A DNA stretch of 31,525 nucleotides, from the NCBI GenBank assembly GCA_030627625.1, contig DAOURR010000022.1, forward strand, positions 1 to 31,525. Reading direction: 5' to 3'. Below are positions 23,339 through 30,854 of the stretch, piece by piece. Each line of letters starts with the position of its first letter. Position 1 is the stretch's first letter. The notes under the pieces are model-generated. The model worked only from the letters and a program-made list of their open reading frames with translations. It was not told the origin of the DNA and searched no databases. The DNA comes from UBA3103 sp002365855. GTDB lineage: Bacteria; Bacillota; Desulfotomaculia; Desulfotomaculales; Pelotomaculaceae. The translations under genes were made by a program, and so were the position numbers.

Positions 23339-24244
23339 TTACGTAACCGCCAGCATCCTTTCCAGACAGTGAATGGCTTTTTCTCTGACATCTTTTGATA
23401 CGGTTATCCTTGGCTCCAGGCTCTTAAGCGCCGTGTATACTTTTTCCAGGGTCGTGGATTTCATATCAGGGCAAACAAGCTTATCCGAAGCCATGTAAAA
23501 TTTTTTACCGGGGCACTGTTTGCGCAGCGGGTGAAGGATGCCCATCTCCGTTCCTACGATAAATTCACGGGCGCTGCTTTCCGCGGCGTAGTCGATCATA
23601 CCGGTCGTACTCGATACCATATCTGCCAGAGCCACCACTTCCGGACGACATTCGGGGTGCACCAGCACCAGCGCTTCCGGATGCTCGGCCTTCGCCTTAA
23701 TGATATCCTCGCGGGTAAGGCGGTTGTGAGTGGGGCAGAAGCCTTCCCACATGCTCATAGACCTCCCGGTCCTGGATGAAATATATTCTCCTAAATTCCT
23801 ATCCGGGACAAAAAGAATTTTGCTGTCATCGGGTAAAGAAGCCACCACTTTGACAGCATTGGCCGAAGTGCACGCAATATCGCATAAAGCCTTAACCCCG
23901 GCGGTAGTATTTACATAGCAGACAACAGTTGTCCCGGGGTTTTCCCGCTTCCCCTTCTCCAACAGCGCGGGGCTGATCATATCAGCCATAGGACAGCCGG
24001 CATTTATCTCAGGCAGAACAACAATCTTATCAGGAGAAAGGATGGACGCAGTTTCAGCCATAAAACGCACGCCGCAAAAAACAATTACCTCGGCGTCGGT
24101 ATTAGCTGCCTGCTGGGAGAGGCCCAGAGAGTCACCGACAAAGTCGGCCACTTCTTGAACTTCCGGTAGCTGATAAACGTGTGCCAGGATTACTGCTTTG
24201 CGTTCCTTCTTTAATTGAATGATTTTTTCTGCAAGTTCCTGCAT
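23339..24244 (-). CDS. nadA: Quinolinate synthase A
   Basis: This 301-residue 4Fe-4S enzyme makes quinolinate from iminoaspartate and dihydroxyacetone phosphate. The three cluster cysteines are C84 (NAGCPMA), C170 (GFCPTH) and C258 (LVCPDM). Also seen are AHVYQLPEVQ (20-29), the VCYVNTTAGVKA segment and HPECRPEV. ATG start at 24244; the ribosome-binding site is mediocre. First gene of nadA-nadB behind a good promoter at 24298-24325. nadC is about 7.5 kb away. I saw no NiaR or NadR regulator gene in the window. Confidence 0.97.
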   Translation of the reverse strand: MQELAEKIIQLKKERKAVILAHVYQLPEVQEVADFVGDSLGLSQQAANTDAEVIVFCGVRFMAETASILSPDKIVVLPEINAGCPMADMISPALLEKGKRENPGTTVVCYVNTTAGVKALCDIACTSANAVKVVASLPDDSKILFVPDRNLGEYISSRTGRSMSMWEGFCPTHNRLTREDIIKAKAEHPEALVLVHPECRPEVVALADMVSSTTGMIDYAAESSAREFIVGTEMGILHPLRKQCPGKKFYMASDKLVCPDMKSTTLEKVYTALKSLEPRITVSKDVREKAIHCLERMLAVT

Positions 24245-24297
24245 GCAACGATTCCAACCCTTTCCATAAATTCACACTTGATAAATTACATGTTTCT

Positions 24298-24325
24298 ATT
24301 ATAACGAATTATGCCGAAAAAACAA
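24298..24325 (-). promoter_or_regulatory. nadA-nadB promoter
   Basis: On the minus strand TTGTTT (24320-24325), 16 nt, perfect TATAAT (24298-24303). Transcription would start near 24291, about 47 nt before the nadA ATG. Confidence 0.65.
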
Positions 24326-24375
24326 GAAAGATGTGCGCCATCCATGAACCACATCCTGCAAAAAAATATAGCATA

Positions 24376-24421
24376 CTAATATAAATAAATTGGGGGCCGG
24401 CCCCCAATTTATTTATATTAG
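24376..24421 (-). terminator. 46-bp perfect palindrome after panD
   Basis: A perfect palindrome with 23-nt arms meeting at 24398/24399 with no spacer: GGGGGCC/GGCCCCC in the core, flanked by AATT and long A/T arms. It lies 17 nt beyond the panD stop and before the nadA promoter, so it most likely ends the pantothenate operon. The U-rich arm of the hairpin itself replaces a separate T tract, and it would work in both directions. Confidence 0.7.
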
Positions 24422-24438
24422 CCTATTGCACAAAGCTG

Positions 24439-24822
24439 CTAAGATAAATCTCCGTGATCCTCACCCCGCCGCAGTTCGCAGATCCTGTTCCCGCCGTCTA
24501 CCATAACAATGGCCGGCTTGAATAATCGCGCCTCTCCCTGTTCCATCATAGCGTAGGTTATTATTATTACTGTATCCCCGGGCTGCACCAGCCGTGCGGC
24601 GGCGCCGTTGAGACAGATCACACCGGAGTCACGCTCACCCTTGATCACATATGTCTCAAACCGGGAGCCGTTGTTGTTGTTCACAACCTGCACCTTTTCG
24701 TTGGGCAGGATATCAGCGGCCTCCATCAGGGCTTCATCAATAGTGATGCTGCCCATGTAGTTCAGGTTCGCCTCTGTCACGGTGGCCCGGTGAATTTTTG
24801 ATTTAAACATATTTACTAACAT
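24439..24822 (-). CDS. panD: Aspartate 1-decarboxylase precursor
   Basis: This 127-residue proenzyme makes beta-alanine for pantothenate. It self-cleaves between Gly24 and Ser25 (YMGSITID) to create the catalytic pyruvoyl group. Also visible are the substrate Arg region RFETYVI, the GAAARLVQPGD motif and IIITYAMM. ATG at 24822 with GGAGGTG 6 nt upstream. The stop of panC lies 3 nt before its start, so the genes are co-transcribed. It is the last gene of the operon and is followed by a strong palindromic terminator. Confidence 0.97.
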   Translation of the reverse strand: MLVNMFKSKIHRATVTEANLNYMGSITIDEALMEAADILPNEKVQVVNNNNGSRFETYVIKGERDSGVICLNGAAARLVQPGDTVIIITYAMMEQGEARLFKPAIVMVDGGNRICELRRGEDHGDLS

Positions 24823-24825
24823 AGC

Positions 24826-25671
24826 CTACACCTCCAGGAGGATGTTGTCGATCAGCCGCGTCCGCCCAATTTTTACAGCCATGGCCAGGAGCGCAGGGCC
24901 CCGGATCCGGGCAACAGCCTGAAGGTCCGGATGGCTGTATATTTCAACATAATCTATCTCTGCCAGGGCCTCGCCCCGGATCATCCCGGCAACCAAATTG
25001 ATTATTTTTGAAGGATCCCGCTCCCCGGCAAGAAACGCCTCCCGCCCCTTGAGCAGGCTGCGGTTTAGCACCAGGGCAGCCTCGCGCTGGACGGGATCAA
25101 GATATATGTTGCGGGAGCTCATGGCCAGGCCGTCTGCCTCCCGCACGGTTGGCAGTGTTATTACCTCCAGGTCGAGGTTCAGATCGGCTGTCATCCTTTT
25201 GATCACCAGCGCCTGCTGGGCATCTTTTTGTCCAAAAAAAGCGGCGTCAGGTTTTACAATATTGAAAAGCTTGATCACCACCGTGGTAACCCCGCGAAAA
25301 TGACCGGGACGGGACATCCCGCATAAGATCGAGGTGACCCCTTCTACATCTACGTAAGTACAGTACCCTGCCGGGTACATTTCCCCGGCGGAGGGGTTGA
25401 ATATTGCGTCAACACCTACCTCTTCAGCGAGCCGCGCATCCCGTTCCAAGTCGCGCGGATACCGGTCCAGATCTTCCCCGGGGCCAAACTGGGTTGGATT
25501 GACAAAGATACTGACAATAACTGTATCGCAGCGCTCTTTAGCCCTGCGCATCAGCTCCAGGTGCCCTTCATGCAGGTAGCCCATGGTCGGCGCCAGGCCG
25601 ATTACATGACCTTTACTTCTGGCCTCCCGTACATACTCACGGATTTCGGCTATGGTGTGGTAGATAAACAT
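24826..25671 (-). CDS. panC: Pantothenate synthetase
   Basis: This 281-residue ligase joins pantoate and beta-alanine using ATP via a pantoyl-adenylate. It shows the nucleotidyltransferase HIGH-like motif PTMGYLHEGHL (28-38), FVNPTQFGPGEDLDRYPR, FFGQKDAQQ and the KMSKS-like LAMSSRN. ATG with GGAGGAG close upstream. It is separated from panB by 206 bp of AT-rich repeat-bearing DNA, unusual within this otherwise tight operon. Confidence 0.97.
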   Translation of the reverse strand: MFIYHTIAEIREYVREARSKGHVIGLAPTMGYLHEGHLELMRRAKERCDTVIVSIFVNPTQFGPGEDLDRYPRDLERDARLAEEVGVDAIFNPSAGEMYPAGYCTYVDVEGVTSILCGMSRPGHFRGVTTVVIKLFNIVKPDAAFFGQKDAQQALVIKRMTADLNLDLEVITLPTVREADGLAMSSRNIYLDPVQREAALVLNRSLLKGREAFLAGERDPSKIINLVAGMIRGEALAEIDYVEIYSHPDLQAVARIRGPALLAMAVKIGRTRLIDNILLEV

Positions 25672-25688
25672 GACTCCTCCAAGGAATT

Positions 25689-25873
25689 TTTACAGGATTA
25701 ACATGATTTTTCAAGATTTACAGGATAATATCTCAAGGGTAATTAATTAACTACTATACACTTAAAATCCTTTTAACAGGGTAATAGGTCTGAAGTTTTT
25801 ATCTAAAATATTTTAAAACATTTAATATCCCGTTAATCCAATTAGCCCTGTAAATCCTGTCTAAAATATTTTT
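25689..25873. repeat. Repeat-bearing spacer between panB and panC
   Basis: The spacer holds TTACAGGAT-type words at 25689-25698 and 25717-25726. It holds their complements (CTGTAAATCCTGT) at 25848-25860, so the ends can pair as inverted repeats. A direct repeat TCTAAAATATTTT occurs at 25802-25814 and 25860-25872. ATCCTGT/ACAGGAT words of this kind occur as dispersed intergenic elements in several anaerobic genomes as I recall; no coding frame is seen. Confidence 0.5.
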
Positions 25874-25877
25874 TATA

Positions 25878-26714
25878 TTAATACAGTTTCTTCAGCACTT
25901 CCTCCGACATTCCGAAACTGTGCTCCGGGCCGGGGAAAGCTCGGGAGATTACATCTTCTTTATACCGCTGTAATGCGTCTGCAATATTTTCGTGCAGGTT
26001 GACGTACTTCTTCACGAACTTCGGTGAGGTGCGGGGGTAAAGCCCCAGCATGTCGTGGATAACCAGCACCTGCCCGTCGCAGTATGATCCGGCGCCGATG
26101 CCGATAGTCGCTACCCCGAGCGATTCCGTGACCAGCCGGGCCAGGGGAGTGGGCACACATTCCAGGACAATACAGAAAACTCCGGCATCTTCTAACACCC
26201 TGGCGTCGTCAAGCAGCTTTTTAGCAGCTGATTCATCTTTGCCCTGTACCTTGAAGCCGCCCAACTGGTGGATGGACTGGGGGGTCAGACCCAGGTGCCC
26301 TACAACTGGTATGCCGGCGTTTACAATAGCCCTGACAGCGCCGGCCACTTCCCGGCCGCCTTCAAGTTTTACAGACCTGGCATCGGTTTCTTTTAAAAAA
26401 CGACCAGCGTTGCGCACAGCCTCTTCTATAGAAACCTGGTAGGAAAGAAAAGGAAGGTCTGCAACAACCATAGCCCGGCTCACACCCCGGCAGACCGCCT
26501 TGACATGGTGAACCATATCGTCCATGGTCACCGGCAAAGTGGAGTCGTACCCTAAAATAACGTTCCCCAGGGAATCTCCTACCAGGATCATGTCGATCCC
26601 GGCGTCGTCTACCATTTTAGCCATGGAATAATCATAAGCGGTAAGCATGGTGATAGGTCTGCCATCCGCTTTCATCTGCCTGATTGTTGAGGTAGTTACC
26701 GTGTCTTTGCCCAT
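25878..26714 (-). CDS. panB: 3-methyl-2-oxobutanoate hydroxymethyltransferase
   Basis: This 278-residue TIM-barrel enzyme transfers a hydroxymethyl group from methylene-tetrahydrofolate to 2-oxoisovalerate, giving ketopantoate. Motifs are MLTAYDYSMAKMVDDAGIDMILVGDSLG, the metal-binding VGDS and ADLPF, VKLEGG, GHLGLTPQS and the catalytic-site ECVP. I chose the ATG at 26714, preceded by AAGGAGG at 7 nt; it shares bases with the stop of the upstream gene (TGATG), so translation is coupled. Folate genes folB-folK lie upstream in the same window. Length is typical. Confidence 0.97.
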   Translation of the reverse strand: MGKDTVTTSTIRQMKADGRPITMLTAYDYSMAKMVDDAGIDMILVGDSLGNVILGYDSTLPVTMDDMVHHVKAVCRGVSRAMVVADLPFLSYQVSIEEAVRNAGRFLKETDARSVKLEGGREVAGAVRAIVNAGIPVVGHLGLTPQSIHQLGGFKVQGKDESAAKKLLDDARVLEDAGVFCIVLECVPTPLARLVTESLGVATIGIGAGSYCDGQVLVIHDMLGLYPRTSPKFVKKYVNLHENIADALQRYKEDVISRAFPGPEHSFGMSEEVLKKLY

Positions 26715-27604
26715 CACTTTTCCTCCTTAGATATTTCTTTAAATATTCCGGTCAGCTTTTCACCCTGGGCGGCGTCGATGCTTCCTTTTTCCAGGGCCAC
26801 CCTGACTGTGTAAAGCCCCAGCTTGCAGTACAGCTCCATCTCCTGCGGGCCTACTTCTTTAAATACTTCCAGGTGCCCCTCCAGGGTTGTGCCGTCACCC
26901 CTGGCCACAGGTCCGGTCAAAGCCGCAGCCGGACCTACCTGCCTGATGTTTTTTATGGTGCCCTGAACCAGGGGATACAGCGCCTCAAACGCTTCCTCCC
27001 TGGAGAGTCCAAAACGGCTGTACAGCCCCGTGGCAAAATGCATCAAGGATACAAGGTAATTGGAGGCTATACAGGCCGCAGCGTGATACAGCGGCTTGTC
27101 CACAGCAGCTATGGAAAAACTCCTGCCGTCAAGGTCCAGCACAATCTGTTCAGCCAAAGCCAGCGTTCCTTCGTCGCCTTCCAGTGCGAAATATGAACCA
27201 GGAAGGTTTTCCATAGTCATTTTTACATCGGCAAAAGACTGAAGCGGGTGAAGCGATGCGGCCAGGGCGCCGGAAAGGCGGGCGGCGCCAACCTCATCAG
27301 CGGGATGTGCCCCGCTGGTATGGAAAACGACCTGACCATGCCGAAACCCACCCCGGTCGTTAATCTGCCCGGCCACCCGGGCGATTTCACGGTCAGGAGT
27401 GGTTATGAAAACAACATCGGCGCCGGCAGTAACCTCTTCCGGCTGATCTGTCGCGGGCACTGATAATTCCACGGCTACGCGCCTGGCGGACGATATGCTC
27501 CGGCTGGCCACCCCGGCGACGGGATATCCCTTGCGGCTCAAAAGAAGCGCAAGGGCTGACCCTACTTTGCCCGCTCCTACAATTGCTATTTTAGGTTTAT
27601 TCAT
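26714..27604 (-). CDS. Rossmann/DUF2520 oxidoreductase, probable PanG-type ketopantoate reductase
   Basis: This 296-residue protein has an N-terminal NAD(P)-binding Rossmann fold, GAGKVGSALA (10-19), with ASRS after strand 2 suggesting NADPH. A C-terminal helical DUF2520 domain follows, with HPLQSF, KPLYHAAACIASNYLV and LTGPVARGD. The same architecture is shared by PanG, reported as an alternative ketopantoate reductase in organisms lacking PanE. Position as first gene of a panB-panC-panD operon with no panE in the window supports that role, but it is an inference. ATG with GGGGAG 10 nt upstream. Coupled to panB by an overlapping TGATG. Confidence 0.8.
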   Translation of the reverse strand: MNKPKIAIVGAGKVGSALALLLSRKGYPVAGVASRSISSARRVAVELSVPATDQPEEVTAGADVVFITTPDREIARVAGQINDRGGFRHGQVVFHTSGAHPADEVGAARLSGALAASLHPLQSFADVKMTMENLPGSYFALEGDEGTLALAEQIVLDLDGRSFSIAAVDKPLYHAAACIASNYLVSLMHFATGLYSRFGLSREEAFEALYPLVQGTIKNIRQVGPAAALTGPVARGDGTTLEGHLEVFKEVGPQEMELYCKLGLYTVRVALEKGSIDAAQGEKLTGIFKEISKEEK

Positions 27605-27635
27605 AATTCATTAGCTCCCCAAACGATAAAGGGGG

Positions 27636-27667
27636 AAAAACAAAATCCCTCCGGGAAACCCGAAAGG
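27636..27667 (-). terminator. Attenuator-like terminator in the leader of the pantothenate operon
   Basis: The minus strand carries CCTTTCGGG-TTT-CCCGGAGGG (27667-27647; 9 bp including G-U pairs) followed by ATTTTGTTTTT. It lies 31 nt before the first ATG. An alternative pairing, GGGGG plus AAAAAC (27673-27688) with GTTTTT plus CCCCC (27631-27641), would bury the T tract. This is the layout of a transcription-attenuation switch. A 77-codon frame that ends ATGA over the first start codon also crosses this region but lacks a ribosome-binding site. Confidence 0.55.
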
Positions 27668-27723
27668 CGTAAGTTTTTTATAACCCCCGTCTCGGTCCTT
27701 ACCGGCTCCAAGCGGCAAACGGT

Positions 27724-27751
27724 ATCATATTTATCTGTCAAAACATGTATA
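27724..27751 (-). promoter_or_regulatory. Candidate promoter of the pantothenate operon
   Basis: On the minus strand TATACA (27746-27751), 16 nt, TATGAT (27724-27729). Transcription would start near 27716, giving a structured leader of about 112 nt. A lone TTGACA (27736-27741) is not matched by a -10 at normal distance. Confidence 0.4.
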
Positions 27752-27879
27752 TTTTGGTGTGGTTCTTGCAGATACCACCCAACCGAGTTTATTTTAACAT
27801 AAGACATTTCATCGGGCAATTTGTTTTTTGCCAAATTAATTGTAAAAAAGTTCGGGGATTATCCCTGTTAGCCAAAAAG

Positions 27880-27888
27880 TGGTATAAT
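27880..27888 (+). promoter_or_regulatory. Extended -10 promoter of cca
   Basis: TGGTATAAT (core 27883-27888) is an extended -10 without a good -35. It would start transcription about 30 nt before the cca ATG. Confidence 0.55.
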
Positions 27889-27924
27889 ATTGTCGATATC
27901 CCTAGTAAATGGAGGAATCTGTAT

Positions 27925-29427
27925 ATGTATTTGAAAGAAGTTTTTGGTACTATTTCCAGCCTTGCCGCAAGTACAAATAAGAAGGTTTATCTTGTGGGCG
28001 GCTTCGTTCGCGACCTGTACCTGGGTGATCCATGCCGGGATCTGGATTTTGCTGTCAGCGGCAATGCCATGAGTTTTGCCCAGGCTGTATCTGAAACCTT
28101 TGCCGGCGCTTATATCCCGCTGGACAGGATCAACCGGGTCGCCCGGGTTGTGCTGGAACACCGGGGAGAAAAGTGGCAGATTGATTTTTCCTCCTTTAAA
28201 GGGTTAAACATCGAAGAAGACTTGTCCAACAGGGACTTTACCATAAATGCAATGGCTTTAGAACTTGCAGCCTTTCTCAAGCTCTCAGCGGGAGGAGAAG
28301 CTCTGCTTGAAAGACGTTCGGGGCGCTCGTGCTGGCAAGAGGTTATGATTGACCCGTATGGTGGTTTGGCCGACATAGAAAACAGGATCGTCCGGGCCAT
28401 CAATGAATATGTTATCGAAGCAGACCCCATCCGCATTCTGAGAGGAGTGCGCCTGGCAGGCAAACTTGGTTTTACGATCAAGCCGGATACTGTCGGCCTG
28501 ATGGAACAGGGCTGCTGGCTATTACAAGAGGTTGCCGGTGAAAGGATCTGGGATGAGCTGCTGGGGATTTTGGCCCTTTCTGATTCATACAAGTGGATCG
28601 TTTTATTGGACCAGATAGGGGCGATCTCGGAAATCTTTCCTGTTGGAGAAAAAATGAAGGTTACGGGACTGAGTGAGAAGCACAGGGACGATGTCTGGAC
28701 ACACAGCCTGAAAACCTTTCAACGCCTAGAAGAGCTTCAGAATTCTCTGGCTGGGAAAGGCTGCCAGGCAACCGGCCTTGGCTGCGAGCTGCGGGAAATA
28801 CTCCTGAACCACCTGAACTGCGCGCTTTCAGCCGGTCGCAGGCGCTTCCAGCTGATTAAGCTGGCCGCTTTGTTCCATGACCCGGGCAAGGTTGATACCG
28901 TTAGAGTGCTTAAAGACGGGCGGATTGCTTTTCCCAATCACTCCAGCGCAGGGCTGGCGCATATCGGCGAAATTGCCAGAAGGCTGAAACTGAGCAGGGC
29001 GGAGGAGTCTTACCTGAAAAAAATGGTGGGTTATCATATGTACCCCGTTTATCTTTTCCTGAAACAGCCTGTCGAGCCTACGGACATTTACCGTTTTTTC
29101 AATAAATCGGGTCTGGACTCCACAGACCTCCTGCTTCTCTCCCTGGCCAATGTAACCGCCTCAGCTGAAACACATGACCAGGACCTGGCAGGATATCGCG
29201 CCTTTATCGGTGACCTCCTGTTTAAATACTATTTTGAGGCTGACACCTACGTTCAGCCGCCTGCCCTGGTAAAAGGTGAAGACTTGATGAAAGCGCTGGG
29301 CCTTCCACCTTCAAAAAAGGTAGGGGAACTGCTGAAAAAAATATCTGAAGCCCAGGTCCGGGGTGAGGTCACCAACCGGGAACAGGCCATTGCCCTGGCT
29401 TCCGGTATCGTTGAAACATGGAAATAG
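27925..29427 (+). CDS. cca: CCA tRNA nucleotidyltransferase / poly(A) polymerase family protein with HD domain
   Basis: This 500-residue class II nucleotidyltransferase adds or repairs the 3' CCA of tRNA. The head domain has VGGFVRD (24-30) and the metal-binding D39-L-D41. The neck has IEEDLSNRDFTINAMA (97-112), DPYGGLADIENRIVRAI and the EADPIRILRGVRLAGKLGF block. An HD domain (about 255-360) keeps H318-D319 in ALFHDPGK and NHS at 338-340, so it may also have 2',3'-phosphatase or phosphodiesterase activity. I chose ATG 27925 with GGAGG 9 nt upstream; the frame is open further but without a start signal. It is the only long plus-strand gene, divergent from the pantothenate operon and convergent with splB. 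CCA-adding versus A-adding cannot be told from this. Confidence 0.93.
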   Translation: MYLKEVFGTISSLAASTNKKVYLVGGFVRDLYLGDPCRDLDFAVSGNAMSFAQAVSETFAGAYIPLDRINRVARVVLEHRGEKWQIDFSSFKGLNIEEDLSNRDFTINAMALELAAFLKLSAGGEALLERRSGRSCWQEVMIDPYGGLADIENRIVRAINEYVIEADPIRILRGVRLAGKLGFTIKPDTVGLMEQGCWLLQEVAGERIWDELLGILALSDSYKWIVLLDQIGAISEIFPVGEKMKVTGLSEKHRDDVWTHSLKTFQRLEELQNSLAGKGCQATGLGCELREILLNHLNCALSAGRRRFQLIKLAALFHDPGKVDTVRVLKDGRIAFPNHSSAGLAHIGEIARRLKLSRAEESYLKKMVGYHMYPVYLFLKQPVEPTDIYRFFNKSGLDSTDLLLLSLANVTASAETHDQDLAGYRAFIGDLLFKYYFEADTYVQPPALVKGEDLMKALGLPPSKKVGELLKKISEAQVRGEVTNREQAIALASGIVETWK

Positions 29428-29439
29428 GCTCAAAGGCAG

Positions 29440-29587
29440 CAAGTGGGGACGGTTTGCCTTGCCAGGTAAAATATGGCAGCAAGAGATTGGCTTTCCTAAA
29501 ACTTACGTACAAAAACAGTAAGCACACTAAACATGGATGTTTATGACAATCTGTTTAATTAAATGTGCAAAAACAGGCACGTCCCTA
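29440..29587. repeat. Possible remnant of a dispersed element between cca and splB
   Basis: The convergent gap carries GTGGGGACGG near its left end (about 29440-29450) and CACGTCCCT near its right end (about 29578-29586), an inverted GGGACG/CGTCCC pair about 140 bp apart. It also has a repeated GGCAGCAA (29447 region excluded; near 29436 and 29473) and TTTAATTAAA-like words. Similar GGGGACG words flank dispersed elements in Peptococcaceae as I recall. No terminator of clear strength was found for either gene. Confidence 0.3.
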
Positions 29588-29588
29588 A

Positions 29589-30608
29589 TTAAACAAAATA
29601 CTCCACTTTCGCATCAGGGAAAAACTCACCAGCCATATCCTGAAAACAAGTTTTGACCTCGGAAAAAATTTCCTTTGGGTAGACGTATTTTCCGTAGCCG
29701 AACTGGCCGAATTTAAAGGTCCTGGCTTCTTCATCCAAATTCAGCCGCGTGTTCGGGAAAACCTCCAGGATGTTACCCTTGGCCCTTTTGGTAAACCGGT
29801 GGGTGATAAACTCAAAGGTGAGGTCCGGTACAACGCCTGAAAGCTCTTCCGCTGCAGTCTTAAAAAGTTCCCTGTAGCTCTCCTTCCATCTATCCTCAAT
29901 AATGATCGGCGCCACCAAAAATCCCAGCGGGTAACCAGCCCCGGCAACTTTCTTAGCCGCCGCCAGCCTTTCGCCCAGCGGTGGGGTACCGTGCTCGTAA
30001 CTCTTGATAATTTCTTCGGTGTTGATGCTGAAGCGAAACCTGGTGTGCCCGTTGTGAGGGATGTCCAGCAGGGTGTCTACATCGGTGAACTTGGTGACAA
30101 AGCGGAAGCGGCCGTACTCCTGTCCCCCGAAAAACTCGATGGCCCGGGCCAGGATGCCGGTGTAGGGCTCTACCGGAATGGGGTCGGAAGTGGCGGCGCC
30201 CTCAAAAACGGTGATCTCAGGTTTCCTTTTTTCTATGTATCCTTTAGCCGCGCTTAAAATTTCCTCGAAGTTGACGTATACACGCACGTAAGGCTTCCTA
30301 CCCAGGTTGGTCAAAAGGTAGCAGTATTCGCACTTGCCGGGGCAGGATGTGGCCAGGGGTAGCTGAAAATGGGCCGAGGGCCTGCATGTTTCAAATTTCA
30401 TGGTACGGCGGACGCCTACCACAAGCGTCCTTTTTGCTTCAAGGTACCCCTCGGCGCGGGTTTTACCGGGTATCGAGGTGACCCGGTTATGTGACGCCGT
30501 GATAGAAGTATCTACTCCCTGCGCCTGAAAATCACGCTGGAGTTTTTGCCCCAGGGGATATTTAAGCGCTTCCTGCTCAAAAATCACCCTTTTAGGCTTA
30601 AATGCCAT
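29589..30608 (-). CDS. splB: Spore photoproduct lyase, clostridial type
   Basis: This 339-residue radical-SAM repair enzyme reverts the thymine dimer 'spore photoproduct' in UV-damaged spore DNA during germination. It has the cluster motif CPGKCEYC (C89, C93, C96), KPYVRVYVN, RFRFSINTEEII and a C-terminal VEYFV like the Bacillus enzyme. The hydrogen-donor cysteine of Bacillus subtilis (Cys141 in FEASCTSD) is alanine here (A139, FEGAATSD). Instead a cysteine stands at C75 (KFETCRPSA), where Bacillus has serine. ATG at 30608 chosen; GTG or ATG up to three codons earlier are possible. A CATAATA element at 30632-30638 fits the -10 of a sporulation sigma factor (sigma-G type), though no matching -35 is seen. 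It implies that the host sporulates. Confidence 0.96.
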   Translation of the reverse strand: MAFKPKRVIFEQEALKYPLGQKLQRDFQAQGVDTSITASHNRVTSIPGKTRAEGYLEAKRTLVVGVRRTMKFETCRPSAHFQLPLATSCPGKCEYCYLLTNLGRKPYVRVYVNFEEILSAAKGYIEKRKPEITVFEGAATSDPIPVEPYTGILARAIEFFGGQEYGRFRFVTKFTDVDTLLDIPHNGHTRFRFSINTEEIIKSYEHGTPPLGERLAAAKKVAGAGYPLGFLVAPIIIEDRWKESYRELFKTAAEELSGVVPDLTFEFITHRFTKRAKGNILEVFPNTRLNLDEEARTFKFGQFGYGKYVYPKEIFSEVKTCFQDMAGEFFPDAKVEYFV

Positions 30609-30641
30609 ATTCATCACCCACGTTTATTTTTTATTATGTCC

Positions 30642-30684
30642 AAAAAAAAGAACCGGGTGGAACTGATTTATTCCAATCCGGTCC
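30642..30684 (-). terminator. Intrinsic terminator between folK and splB
   Basis: On the minus strand GGACCGGATTGGAA ... TTCCACCCGGTTC is followed by eight T residues (30642-30649), an interrupted stem of about 9 bp. It lies about 170 nt beyond folK and insulates splB. The plus strand also has a T-rich run after the stem. Confidence 0.75.
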
Positions 30685-30854
30685 TTTTCTTTTAGAAAAA
30701 ACTCCAACATACTGCGTTTATGAATAGAATCCAGGCCTTTGCAGCGATTACACCTTTATCATCATAATGTACCGTTTCCTTAAAGTGGAGCATCGACGGC
30801 TGTTTGGTATATAATCTCTATTAAATAACTGAATAATCTTTAAAATATTTTTAC

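Noticed and set aside
27601..27834. Minus-strand 77-codon frame ending in an ATGA overlap with the DUF2520 gene
   Set aside because: There is no ribosome-binding site before its TTG or inner ATG, it resembles no family and it runs through the promoter and terminator-like leader; the leader explanation is preferred, though the overlap keeps it from being excluded.
28110..28592. Minus-strand 160-codon frame inside cca
   Set aside because: It is a shadow frame of the strongly conserved cca coding sequence; serine- and arginine-rich composition typical of antisense frames.
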